This document shows, piece after piece, positions 24,874 to 34,770 of a stretch of 64,000 bases of DNA. The position numbers and the translations under genes were made by a program. The notes beneath the pieces were generated by a model. The model saw nothing but the letters and a program-made list of their open reading frames with translations. It was not told the DNA's origin and ran no database searches. The stretch is taken from NCBI GenBank assembly GCA_027625915.1, contig JANTQA010000070.1, positions 13,583,001 through 13,647,000 on the forward strand. Reading direction: 5' to 3'. Every line of letters starts with the position of its first letter. Positions within the stretch are counted from its first letter, which is position 1. The DNA is from Anaeramoeba flamelloides. Its lineage: Eukaryota > Metamonada > Anaeramoebidae.

Positions 24874-25727
24874 CTGGAACACAAAAGTACAAATAACTTG
24901 AAAAGAAAATACGAAAAAATGCAAAGACAAAAAATACAAAAGGGTTTGTGGTAAATCAGATCAAAAAAAAAATAGAAATTACAACAATTAGACAACAATA
25001 CCCAAATGAACATTCATGATAAATTATCAAATTAAATTAAAAAAACCAAAAGTACCGTGGCTGTGTTTTGGGGTATTCTTAATTAAAGATAATTCTGTTT
25101 TTTTTTTTTTTTTTTGATTTTTTACCAATTTCTTCTTAGAAACTCTTTTTAAAATTTCAAATTTTTTTTTTTCTTTTTCTTTTTTCAATTTTTTGTTTTT
25201 GCTTTTTAAACAAAAACAAAAATTTGGGTGTGTCTTGTCCTTGAATAAATCGTGAATTCAATGATTTTACGCTTAAATTACCATTGATGAAATTTAAGTA
25301 AAAGGACATTTAGAGTGTAATTTACACTTCTTCAATAATAAAATAAAATAAAATGAAAGTTGTTTTACGCATTTGGTTAAGTACACTGATGGCACCTATT
25401 GGCACGAATAAGTATAATTATACTTGATTTAAACATTTAAGGGAGTAATGAAAAAATTGTTTCTCTTGATCAAAAATCTGTAATTAATGAATATTAGATC
25501 AGAAGTCCTTCATAAAAAGTAAAATTTGTAAAGAAAAGTAGATAATTCAAAAATTTGTTTCGTAGAACACTAATAGATTTATTAACTTGTGTTTTGTCGA
25601 AAAACACACAATTCAAGATTATATTATACAGGGGTTTGATATATAGCAAAACTCTTATTTTCTTAAATTCATCAGAGTTATTGAATAATTTTTTTTTTTT
25701 AAGATTAATTAAATTTTAATTTTTTTT
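24874..25727. other. Probable 5' introns of the PARP-fold gene
   Basis: Mostly noncoding. A K-rich open segment on the minus strand near 25110-25250 (with DLFKDKTHPNFCFCLKSK) may be an upstream exon, but its frame breaks in an A run. The rest is A/T runs. Confidence 0.3.
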
Positions 25728-25830
25728 TACAGTCATTTTAAAAAAGTAAAGACTTTTTTTTTAAGTGATGATCAGAATTAAAACTTTGCTAAAGTTTTAA
25801 AAAAGTCCTCACAGTTGTAAAATGGCTGTA
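25728..25830. mobile_element. Short TA-flanked inverted-repeat element
   Basis: About 103 bp with ends ACAGTCATTTTA and, inverted, TAAAATGGCTGT, plus an inner inverted pair of AAAAAAGT and ACTTTTTT type. ACAG-type ends flanked by TA suggest a Tc1/mariner-like MITE. Confidence 0.5.
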
Positions 25831-25849
25831 ACAATGAAAAAAACTAATT

Positions 25850-26063
25850 ATTTTTAATACTGTAAAAATCAAATTACTCTAATTAAAATTTAATCTCAAA
25901 GTTCAAAAGGAAGATTTATTAAATCTCTAAAAATATCATTACTAATTTTGTTAAAATAATGGTGTTTTTTCAACTAATTGATAGTAAAGTATTTTTGATT
26001 TTGAAATAAAAATTTTACTGTTTGGGAAAAAAATTTAAACAAGATTTTTAATTGAGAACATTA
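25850..26063. repeat. Dispersed repeat, partial match to 57170-57480
   Basis: CTCAAAGTTCAAAAGGAAG and CATTACTAATTTTGTTAAAA correspond to CCCAAAGTTCTAATAGGAAG and CATTTCTAATTGATTTTGTG in the SF3B3 intron, in the same orientation. The right edge stops at TTAA (26061), where a foreign junction begins. Confidence 0.5.
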
Positions 26064-26168
26064 ATAGAATCACAGAAACCTAAAATGAAAAGCAAGATCA
26101 ATTAATAAAAGAAAAAATAAATGATTAAAGAAAAAATGGATAATTCAACACAATAAATGTTTTTATAA

Positions 26169-26930
26169 TATAGTAGTGAAAAAAATACCTAGAAATGAAA
26201 AAAATCCCTGTACAAGATTTTTCATTGTGAATATTAGGAAAATTGTTGTGTAATTTCTTTAATTTTAAATCAAATCCTTTTTTTTTTTAAGAATCAAACT
26301 TTTAAAATGATAACTCACTTATTAGAATGATGATTAATGAAATTACACTTGTTCGAAACAATATTCAATCAATAAAAAAACAAGAAATAAAATTTATCAT
26401 TTTACGAATTCTAGCAAACCTCTATAAAACCGAATTGTTTTTTCAAAAAAAGTTGATCTACTTATGCTATCAAACAATTACTAGAGTACTCTATAGACAC
26501 ACTACTTTAATGAACTTTGGGCAGGCTTATTACTTAGGTTCATAAAAAATTTGGTTATTTATAAAAAGGATTTGATTGAAAATATTTGTAATTTGACAAC
26601 AATTTTGCTAATACTATTATTTTCCAATGAAAAAATGAAAATGTTTAATTCACATTCCAAAATATTTCGCTAACCTATAAGTCGAAGTAAAACCAATGAT
26701 CTCTACAACATCGTTTAGAAATGATATTTTGAGGTAATATATTAAACTTCCTTATCGAACCCGAAGACAAAATTTTTACTCTGGTAATTTGATTGTAACA
26801 GTAATAATTAATATTCATTTTGGAAATTGAAATAAAAATTTTCATTTATTAATTGGAAAATAACAGTATTGACAATTAAAAATCTTGTCTGGGATTTTTT
26901 TCATTTCTAGGTATTTTTTTCACTACTATA
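26169..26930. mobile_element. Inverted-repeat element, 762 bp, ~45-60 bp TIRs
   Basis: The left end, TATAGTAGTGAAAAAAATAC and on through CTAGAAATGAAAAAAATCCC, is almost perfectly inverted at the right. Weaker pairing continues inward through CAAGATTTTT. The only internal open frame (26327-26545, 72 codons) shows no transposase motif. The right end overlaps the tail of the open frame at 26907-27215, as expected if the element landed in or beside it. Confidence 0.75.
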
Positions 26931-27215
26931 ATATCTTTTGGTCATGGTTTTTTTTTGATTGATCAATTCATTAAAAATATGTTGAAAAAATTGATCTATT
27001 TTTGATATTTCTAAAAAACCTAATCCAATTTGATATCTAGAAGATTCAAATTGTTTTTGTTTATTTGATTGGAAATAATATAATGAATTATTCTTTGAAT
27101 TTAATTCATTTCTTATTTTAATTGATTTTTTTTTTTGTTTGCAGGTTTCTGTGATTCTATTAAGGATTATCCGAATTTTATGGTTAGTGGATACTATTTT
27201 TCCACCTAGTAACAT
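26907..27215 (-). CDS. Uncertain open frame running into a TIR element
   Basis: ATG at 27215 opens 102 codons with some protein-like composition (KIRIILNRITETCKQ and RYQIGLGFLEISKIDQFF). The last eight codons come from the terminal repeat of the element at 26169-26930. It could be an upstream exon of the PARP-fold gene, an unrelated small gene, or chance. The plus strand of the same DNA also carries a plausible terminal exon (27143-27205: TTTGCAG acceptor, then FCDSIKDYPNFMVSGYYF and a stop), so the coding strand is unresolved. Confidence 0.25.
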   Translation of the reverse strand: MLLGGKIVSTNHKIRIILNRITETCKQKKKSIKIRNELNSKNNSLYYFQSNKQKQFESSRYQIGLGFLEISKIDQFFQHIFNELINQKKTMTKRYYSSEKNT

Positions 27216-27653
27216 ATTTATAGACTTAAAAGAAACTTGATCTTAATGATCTTGCTAATATGTAAATTTAGGTTTTTTTTTGGAAAATTTAGAGTTTGGT
27301 AAAGCCATTTTTAGGTTGAATTTAACATCTTTGTTATTTTCTCTTCACAAATCTTGATAGTATTCTTGAAAAAATAAAGAATTCCTTGCTTTCTTCTTTG
27401 GTGTATCTAAATTGACTTATTTGATGCTGATTTTTTTTTGGGTTAGTTTTGTTTGGTTGAGTATTCAAAAGCTAAGTGTATTGATTTAGTTAAAGGGGTT
27501 GTTAAGCATTCCCCAAAACTTTTCTTTTCCAATCACTTCTGAGTTGTATTTGAATTAAAAAGTCGGTTGTTGACTTTTTTTTTTTACTTATTTATTTTTT
27601 TGAATGCTCAAATCCAAATTATTCTCAACAAATTTTGAAGAAAAAAATTTCAT

Positions 27654-27748
27654 TAGGAAAATGTCACTCCAATTTCTTTTCAAGTATGTTAGAGTGTAGT
27701 GAGAGAGTATAAATATACTTGAAAAGAAAGTGGAGTGGCATTTTCTTA
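27654..27748. mobile_element. 95-bp hairpin element
   Basis: TAGGAAAATGTCACTCCAAT and the following TTCTTTTCAAGTAT are inverted at the right end, with arms of about 33 bp around a 28-bp loop. TA-type flanks; probably a MITE. No coding. Confidence 0.7.
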
Positions 27749-28030
27749 ATATCAAAAAAATAGCTTTTTAGTTTTGCCTTGTTTTGTTTGGGAAATTCAA
27801 TAAGTTTTTGGATCAATAAATGATTTTCAAGCAAAATCTAAAAAATTCCAAAAATTGCAAAAATTGCAAAAATTGCAATATTTTGACTTTTCCTCAATTC
27901 ATTGTCTTTTAAAGATTTTTTTCTGTTTATAGTATTTTATTTCAACCCCCACAGAGCATAAAATTCGAATAGTCCTTAATGTTCCCAATTAAAAATCGTG
28001 TTTAAATTTTTTTCCCGATTGGTTAATTTA

Positions 28031-29557
28031 TTAATTGAAAAATGACACAAGTAATAAATTCCTTGCTATTGAACATAAATCTTGATAAACTTTAAATTTA
28101 TTATCTAGTTGGTAGTGTGTTAATTCGTTATTTATTTTAAAATGAGTGTTTGCAAAAAATTCAGGACAAACAGCAAACAACAAAATAAAAAAAAAAATGA
28201 AATTGAAAATAAATCTTCAAAAAAAAAAATAAAAAAACCAAAAGACAAACCTTTGGCGATTGAACAAGAAGAACAGTTCTTCAAATTACAATTTAATTTT
28301 TTTTTAAATTCACATTTAGAAATTGAAGCAGACCATAGCATTCTTTCATTGACAACACCAAAACGATCATTGGATATTTGTTGTTCCATTTGATTATAAT
28401 TTTGGGTAAGATCTTTGTTCATCATTAAGACAACATTTTGGACATTTAATTTCTCACGGATGTTTTGCATCTCATTATTTTCCCAAGACTCATCAAAGTA
28501 TGCAAGCGCCCTCCTATAATCTTTTGATTTTGGCTTAAGTTTGTAAGTCTTAAAATTCTCCTCTGAATTGTATTTTAGTGTACCATTGGAAATGGAAATG
28601 GAAATGGAAATGGAAATAAAAAAAGGAAAAAAAAAAGAGTTGTAAATTAAAAAAAAGCCGAAAAAAAATGTGTAAAATTGAAAAATAAAAACTTTGATTC
28701 TGTGCATCGATCCACTTTTTTCCAGCAAAGACCCTAAAGGGCCAATTTCCTTCAATTTTGTGTTGGTAGCTATTTCGCATTAATTGCACTAATTCTTTTT
28801 CAAAAATTTTACCACAATACCTACACGTCTGCACAGATGAATCGGTATTATATTGTACTTCTTTTCTGCACTTGGGGTTATTACAAAAAATTGAAAACCA
28901 TTTCCCGGCACGCTCGAGATACTGTTTTTCAACAAGCTGGTAGTCTTCAAAAAGCTTTTCAGGAATTTCGATCAGCTGCAATCTCCGGGTTTCAACAAAG
29001 GAATTCATACAAACTGGGCAGGACATTAGCTGCTTCTGTGCAACACAGCGTGTTAATTCGACACGTGCGCATTCGCGACACAGCATGTGGTTACAATGAT
29101 TCTCACCAAGTTTGTCGGGTCTGTTAATTAAAAAGATTTGTCTCCTCGATGTTATGGTGTTACATAACGCACACAAAATCTTGTTATTTAAATGTTTCTT
29201 TTTGCGAAGCAGCTGCGATTGGTCTTCCAAATTGGTTAACATTTTTTTTTGTAATTCGATTTCCTTTTCGTATTTCTTCTGTTGATCTGTTTCCTTTCCA
29301 ATGTGCTTTTGAATCGTTAGTAAGTCTTGTTTGGATTCTTGGAATAAATTCGTTTTTTTTGAAGAGTTGACCATTTCAAATTTTTTTGTGTTTTTGATCT
29401 GCTCCAATTCATTTGTTTGCTTTTGAAGGATCCGTAAAGAGTTCTCAAGCAGTTTTAATGAGAGACCCTGATCAAAGTATTTTAATAATTCTTCATCAAT
29501 ATATTCGATCGACTCAAGTTTTGCTTTGATTTCATTTCTTAATTCTTTTTTGCTCAT
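28031..29557 (-). CDS. RING-type zinc-finger protein with N-terminal coiled coil
   Basis: Three exons, 28693-29557, 28251-28562 and 28031-28089, give 411 residues; all phases agree, though two donors are the unusual GTTTTT and GTTTGT. ATG at 29557. Residues 1-125 are heptad-like and charged, probably a coiled coil. A RING motif follows: C129, C132, C155, H157, C160, C163, C180, C183 (CNHMLCREC and CPVC are diagnostic). A second Cys group, C225, C230, C245, C248, may be a zinc ribbon or degenerate IBR. A further Cys cluster near the end of exon 2 (KLNCNLKNCSSC) may bind metal. RING proteins are usually E3 ubiquitin ligases that recruit E2 enzymes; that role is inferred. The substrate is unknown. 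Confidence 0.75.
28586..28618. repeat. (GGAAAT)n microsatellite in the RING gene intron
   Basis: Four to five GGAAAT units. On the coding strand they read ATTTCC repeats just upstream of the second exon's acceptor and supply its pyrimidine-rich tract. Confidence 0.7.
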
Positions 29558-29814
29558 AGTGGCTGTTTTGTTTATTTTTTATTTTTTTTTTTTTCGTTGG
29601 TTTAATACAAAGGAAAAGGTGGACTTAAAGTAGTTGAAAGAACAGTTTTAAAAACTTAAGTTTCGTTTTGGCGAAAAAAAAAACACAAGAAAGATGAGAT
29701 AAAAAAATGTTAAAAATGAAATTAAAACCTAACAATTCTAGAATTCCTTATATATCCCTTCGTCTTTAAGTTTGTTGCCAAAAATCCAAGGTATGTATTT
29801 TTGCAATAAAGATA
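29558..29814. other. 5' flank of the RING gene
   Basis: Region immediately upstream of the RING-protein ATG, with a T run at about 29582-29594 next to the gene. No defined promoter element visible. Confidence 0.4.
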
Positions 29815-31075
29815 TTAATAAGTACTTTATGTGAAGAGAAACTAAAAAAAATCTTTCAAGTAAATCCAACAGCAAATTCAGAAATGGAATTTCACATCTT
29901 GAAATTGAAAAAAGGAGTAAAAATATGATGACCACAAAAACCAAACTCACTTTTAATTCTATTTACCAAAAATGAATTATTGTTTTTATAAGTTTGATCC
30001 ATTTTTTTCATTTTTTAAAAAGTTCAAAATTCAATATATTTCAGATTTTTTCAAAAAAAATTATTTTTGTTGAAAGAAGAAAGAAATCTTGTTGTTAGTG
30101 AAGGAATTGTACACAAAAAATCAATTTAAAAAAATAAAATCATACTTTTTGAAATAAACCAAGTTTAAAAAATCTAATTCATTTCAAAAACATTACTATA
30201 ATTATTAAAAACTTCAAAAAAATATAATTTTTTAAAATCCACAGAACATTTCGAATAATTTTTTACTTTTTTTGAACAAAAAATATGCAAAAAAATTTTG
30301 AAATAATCAAATTAAAAATTCTCCCAAAATACCTTTTTTAAAACTTGGAAAATTCAACTTAAAACCTTAAGGAATTACTTTTTTAATTTGATTATTTTCA
30401 ATCAAATATTTAATAAACCAAAATTTAATTATTTTGGTAAATTAGCAATAACCCAATCTTAATTTAAGTATACCAGTAATAACCCAAAGACTAGAGGTAT
30501 CAATCGAATTTCCAATTATTTATCAATTGTTTAAAGATCATCAAACAAATAAAAAGAATTCAAATTAATAATTCAAATAAAAAAAAAAATAATAAATATT
30601 ATCAAATAACCGATTTTAATAACAATTCATTCCTTGTTAGTACTGTGGATATTTGAAAAGAAATTATTGCCTAATAATTTAAATTTCAAGAAATTTTTAA
30701 AATTTTGTGAATAAAAAATAAGATCAATTGTTTTCTGATCTTGAAGGACTCAATATCTGATTAATTTTTCTGTATTCTTGCAAAATACGATTTGAAGTGT
30801 TGTATATTATTTATATAGAAAAACTCTCTGATATTATTAAAAGTGAGATTTCTTCAAAATTTAAATGTTTTTGCAAATTCTTCTTTTTCTTGTTTAGATA
30901 CAAAAATCCAAAATCAAAGAAGGATCTAATCTTTTGACTGAAAACTTCATTGGAAAAAAATGAACTCTTTTAAAATTATAACTCCTTTCTCTTTAAAGTT
31001 GATAAATGAGGTTATACATACGCTTAAATTGTATCCTTGTGTAAAATATTATCTAATACCTTTGAAAAAAAAAAT
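29815..31075. repeat. 1.2-kb dispersed repeat K, copy 1
   Basis: Aligns collinearly in the same orientation with 55955-57150 inside SF3B3 intron 1. Shared anchors include TCAAGTAAATCCAACAGCAA (diverged), AAAGTTCAAAATTCAA, AAGAAAGAAATCTT and TACCTTTG near the end. By eye the two differ at about one base in four with many small indels. No frame is kept over the whole length, so it is probably an old transposon relic or segmental duplication. Confidence 0.65.
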
Positions 31076-31613
31076 AAAAAACTAAATTAAGTTTATGAAT
31101 TAATTAAGGTTCAAGTTCTCCAAATCATTTCTTCAAATATATTATAAAAATATTTTTTTTTGGATTGTTCAAGCTAAGTACTTTCTTTTATCCAAATATT
31201 AAAATAAATTATATTTTTATAAAAAAATGATATTAATTTTTATTTATTTTTTAATCGAGGAGTTTTTAATACCTCTTATTTACCGTAATGTTTTTTTAAT
31301 TTAAGAAATAAACCAACATTTGATTAAATTTTTAATTTATTTCTTATAGTAAAAAAAAAAACCCCAGGCACTTCCTGAATTCCTAAATTTTTCTTTATAA
31401 ATTTTAATAAAGACTCAAAAATTCTTCTATTATACACTAGCGATAAAAAATATATTGGGTCTTTTTTTATGATAATATTAAAAATATTATTATTTTTTAA
31501 TATATTAGATATTGAATTTATTTTAATTCAGATATCTTAATTTTAAGATTATTTTCATGTGATGGGTAATTCTCTAGAAAATGTTCCTAATCTTCAATGA
31601 TATCCAATTTTTA
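31076..31613. other. Noncoding, with a partial hairpin-chain repeat
   Basis: Around 31258-31400 lies GAGGAGTTTTTAATACCTCT and an inverted pair AAGAAATAAACC / ATTTATTTCTT, like the piece near 45825. Nothing else recognised. Confidence 0.45.
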
Positions 31614-31813
31614 TACAGTCAGTTTCACTTTTAAGGCACAAACTTTCAACGAAATTTAAGGCACAAAAAAAATCTCAAATTAAGGCACAAAATTCAAATA
31701 CTAGTAAAAATAAATTATAAAAAAAAAATTCCAAATTTTGTGCCTTAATTTGAGATTTTTTTGTGCCTTAAATTTGGTTCAAAGTTTGTGCCTTAAAAGT
31801 GAAACTGACTGTA
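31614..31813. mobile_element. MITE family A, copy 3 (well preserved)
   Basis: 200 bp between TA dinucleotides. CAGTCAGTTTCACTTTTAAG is perfectly inverted at the right end. The arms continue for about 85 bp (GGCACAAACTTT, then AAATTTAAGGCACAAAAAAA), so most of the element would fold into one hairpin. Noncoding. Confidence 0.85.
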
Positions 31814-33416
31814 ATTTTTTGAATAATTTGCAAAATTTTGATTTATCTTTGTTCAGAACATGAGAAACTCTGTTTAGATAAAAAATGTTATCAATTGATT
31901 TTTTTTCTTTTTTTTTTCTTCTAATTTAATAAACTCACTCGTCAAGCTCTTTAAAATAGACCTTATCAAACATTTTTTTAATTATTTTTTCATTTCAATC
32001 AGTTATCACTAGTTTTTGAATAATAAATGTAAAAAGTTTTTAAAAATGATTTTCGTGATTTTTTTTTCTTTTCTTAGATAAAGAGTGTTTTCAAAACTAC
32101 ATAGTTTGGAATTAGTGATCTCAATTTGAAAAAGGAAAATCAAAATGAATTGAAAATAATATTGGTATATTTGACTAATTATAATTATATCAAATTACTA
32201 CTAACCCAATAAAATCCAATTATTCCATTCTAAATCAACAAAACTTAATAATTACTTTTATTATTAGTTGGTTTTTTAGAATATATTAAAAAGTAAAAAT
32301 TTATCTTCTATAAAAATAATTTATATTTTAATCTTGAAAAAAGATCATACAAACCTTAATCAATCTGATATATTATAAATTTTACAATATTTATAACTTA
32401 ATTCGAAAAATTTATCTCTAAAAATACTTTTTTTTGAAATTTTATTTTTTTAAATTAAATGAAAAAAAAAAACAACTTACCCATTAGAGTATTAAAAAGT
32501 GTAATTCATTTATAAAATTATTACAGCTGTTCCAAGAATAGATTGAAAAATTTTAATTATCAAATTTTAATGTAAATATCGTTTAATAAAAACTTGAAAA
32601 TGGAAAATAAGTAAACTTAATTAAACAATATTTTTTCATAAATGAGTTGATCTGAAAAATATTTTTCTAATCTTATGGGAAATAATTTTATTTTTTAAGA
32701 GGAAATTTTAAGTTGTTTCTCAATGAATTTTCAATGTTTAGAGTCATTTTGGGTTCTGAATATTTTATTTTTTGAAAATAAGAAAAAATTCTTGAATATT
32801 GACTCTTTAGGAATTTTTTCACATATGAGCATAATTATTCTCATGTTCAACTTTTGAAAAATCCATATCAACATCAAAAGTTGATATTGAAAAAATTTCA
32901 CGGTAGGATTGGAGAGATTGCAATACAGAATTTAAATAATATTCGTACAGCCGTTCCAACCCTACTGTGGAATCTATCATAACTAGAAAAATTTTTTTCT
33001 ATCTCATACTTTCCTTTATAATAACAGGGTTTTATGATTATATAATAGCCTATAACAAACACTGAACTTTTTTAATGGAACTAAAAATTTCTGAGAGAGA
33101 ATATTACAATTGGAATTTTTTCCAACAAACCTTCAAGATGATAAATAATTTAGAAACATTTTCGGGTTTTTGGTTGATTCTTAATTTCTAAATACCTTAA
33201 AATCAAAAGGCAAGAATATTCTAAAGAAATCATTAAATTCTATCTTCGATCTTTGGGAATTTTGTTTTGATTTTTTAAATATATTCGAAAAACAACAAGA
33301 TTTTTATTCGCTGTCATTCAAATAAGAAATTTATTAAAAAAACCTATGACAAACCATAAAATGTATATGACAGTGTATAACATAATTTTTTTTTCTATTT
33401 AATGGAGCCAAAAGGT
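31814..33416. other. Noncoding stretch
   Basis: AT-rich, no exon recognised. A weak inverted pair near 32900-32970 (CGGTAGGATTGG / CCAACCCTACTG) resembles the terminus of the foldback element that follows and may be a decayed relative. Confidence 0.45.
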
Positions 33417-33861
33417 TACAGCCATTCCAAGGCTACCCTAAAATATTAAATAAAATACAATTGAGTTTTCTCTTCTTATTTTCCATTTTCAAAATATTTG
33501 GAAATAAGAGTTATTATTCAAAGAAAATTTTAATAAATGAGCTATTAATCAAAAATTTGAAGATTCATAGAGAAACTCAAGATCACTTGAAACTTAAAAA
33601 TTATCGGTCCAAAAAAGCTCAAAAAAAATATCAATATTTACTGATCTTTAAAAATTTACCATTTTTGAACAATATTTTAAAGTGCTTCAAGAACCTTCAA
33701 AATTTTTTTTTGATGTTTCCAAAATTTTGAATAATAGCTCATTTATTAAAATTTTCTTTGAATAATAACTCTTATTTCCAAATATTTTGAAAATGGAAAA
33801 TAAGAACGAAAACTCAATTGTATTTTATTTAATATTTTATGGTAGCCTTGAAAAGACTGTA
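33417..33861. mobile_element. 445-bp foldback element with ~125-bp arms
   Basis: The outer ends ACAGCCATTCCAAGGCTACC and (inverted) ACAGTCTTTTCAAGGCTACC are followed by near-identical arms (for example GGAAATAAGAGTTATTATTC and its inverse) down to about 33550 and from about 33733. The loop is about 180 bp. TA flanks. The open frame across the left arm and loop is a by-product. Confidence 0.85.
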
Positions 33862-34149
33862 ATTTCTATGTTTATCAAATTTCATGGTAGATTTGGAACT
33901 ACTGGGATATAAAAAACAAATAATAGTTACATTGAAAAGTCTCTATTTTTGTGACTGTCTACTCAATTGAAAAAAAAAATTGAACAATATGGAAGAAAGA
34001 ATTAATCCAGATGATCTAAAATAAGAAAAAATTAGAGAATAATATCATTATATCATTCAAAATAACCGATCATTATTTTGTTTTATTATTGATAAATGAT
34101 TAAGGAAATTATGATTATTTATAATTCTATTCAAAAAATTACAAATTAG
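33862..34149. other. Noncoding stretch
   Basis: AT-rich, no exon or repeat recognised. Confidence 0.4.
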
Positions 34150-34420
34150 GGATATATCGCCTAGTGACCAAGTTTCTAGCTTTTCCAGAATCGAAAAGAA
34201 TGTAGTACGTAGAGTCCAGTAGAGTTTAAATTTTCCTGAATTCAAAAAAATAGAAAATCATTTTTGATTTTACTCGATTCTTTTAAATTCTTGAAAAATT
34301 AAAGGTTTTTTTTTATTTTTTGAAACAAACGAAAAATTTATTTAATTTTCAGTTTATTTCAAAAATTAAATATAAAACCTAACAACTGAAAAATGAAATT
34401 CCCCCCCGGCTCCCTGTTCT
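34150..34420. repeat. Hairpin-chain dispersed repeat, third copy
   Basis: Contains GACCAAGTTTCTAGCTTTTC, the GAGTCCAGTAGAG phrase, GATTTTACTCGATTCTTTTA and an inverted pair around TTTTTTGAAACAAAC / GTTTATTTCAAAAATT, all shared with the other copies. Confidence 0.55.
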
Positions 34421-34770
34421 AAATAAGGAAAAAAAAAAAATCATATTTTTATAATTTTGATAAAATAAATTTCAAAATTTTAAAAAAAAAAAATTAATTA
34501 TAAAATTCTACATTTTGGATTTTATTTTCCAGAGAAATATTGAAAAAATTAATTTTATATTTCATTAAATTAATTAAAAAAAACACAGAAAAAAAGAAAA
34601 CAGAAAAAAAAAAAAAGAAAAAAATGAAAAAGAAAGAAATAATTTTTCAAAAAACCAAGTAACTTGTATTTTTTTGTTAGTTATTGGTTTTTATTATAAT
34701 TATTATATAAAAAAAAAAAACAATTCACAAAAAAGGTTAAATTAAAAGATTTTTTTCAAAAGAAAACAAA

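Noticed and set aside
28142-28393. Plus-strand open frame of 83 codons opposite the RING gene's second exon
   Set aside because: It is antisense to an exon that keeps phase with both neighbours and carries a Cys cluster.
28837-29370. Plus-strand frames opposite the RING domain
   Set aside because: The minus strand carries the ordered C3HC4 zinc ligands; the plus-strand frames are shadows.
33461-33730. 89-codon frame at 33.5 kb
   Set aside because: It lies across the arm and loop of a foldback element and has no protein-like features.
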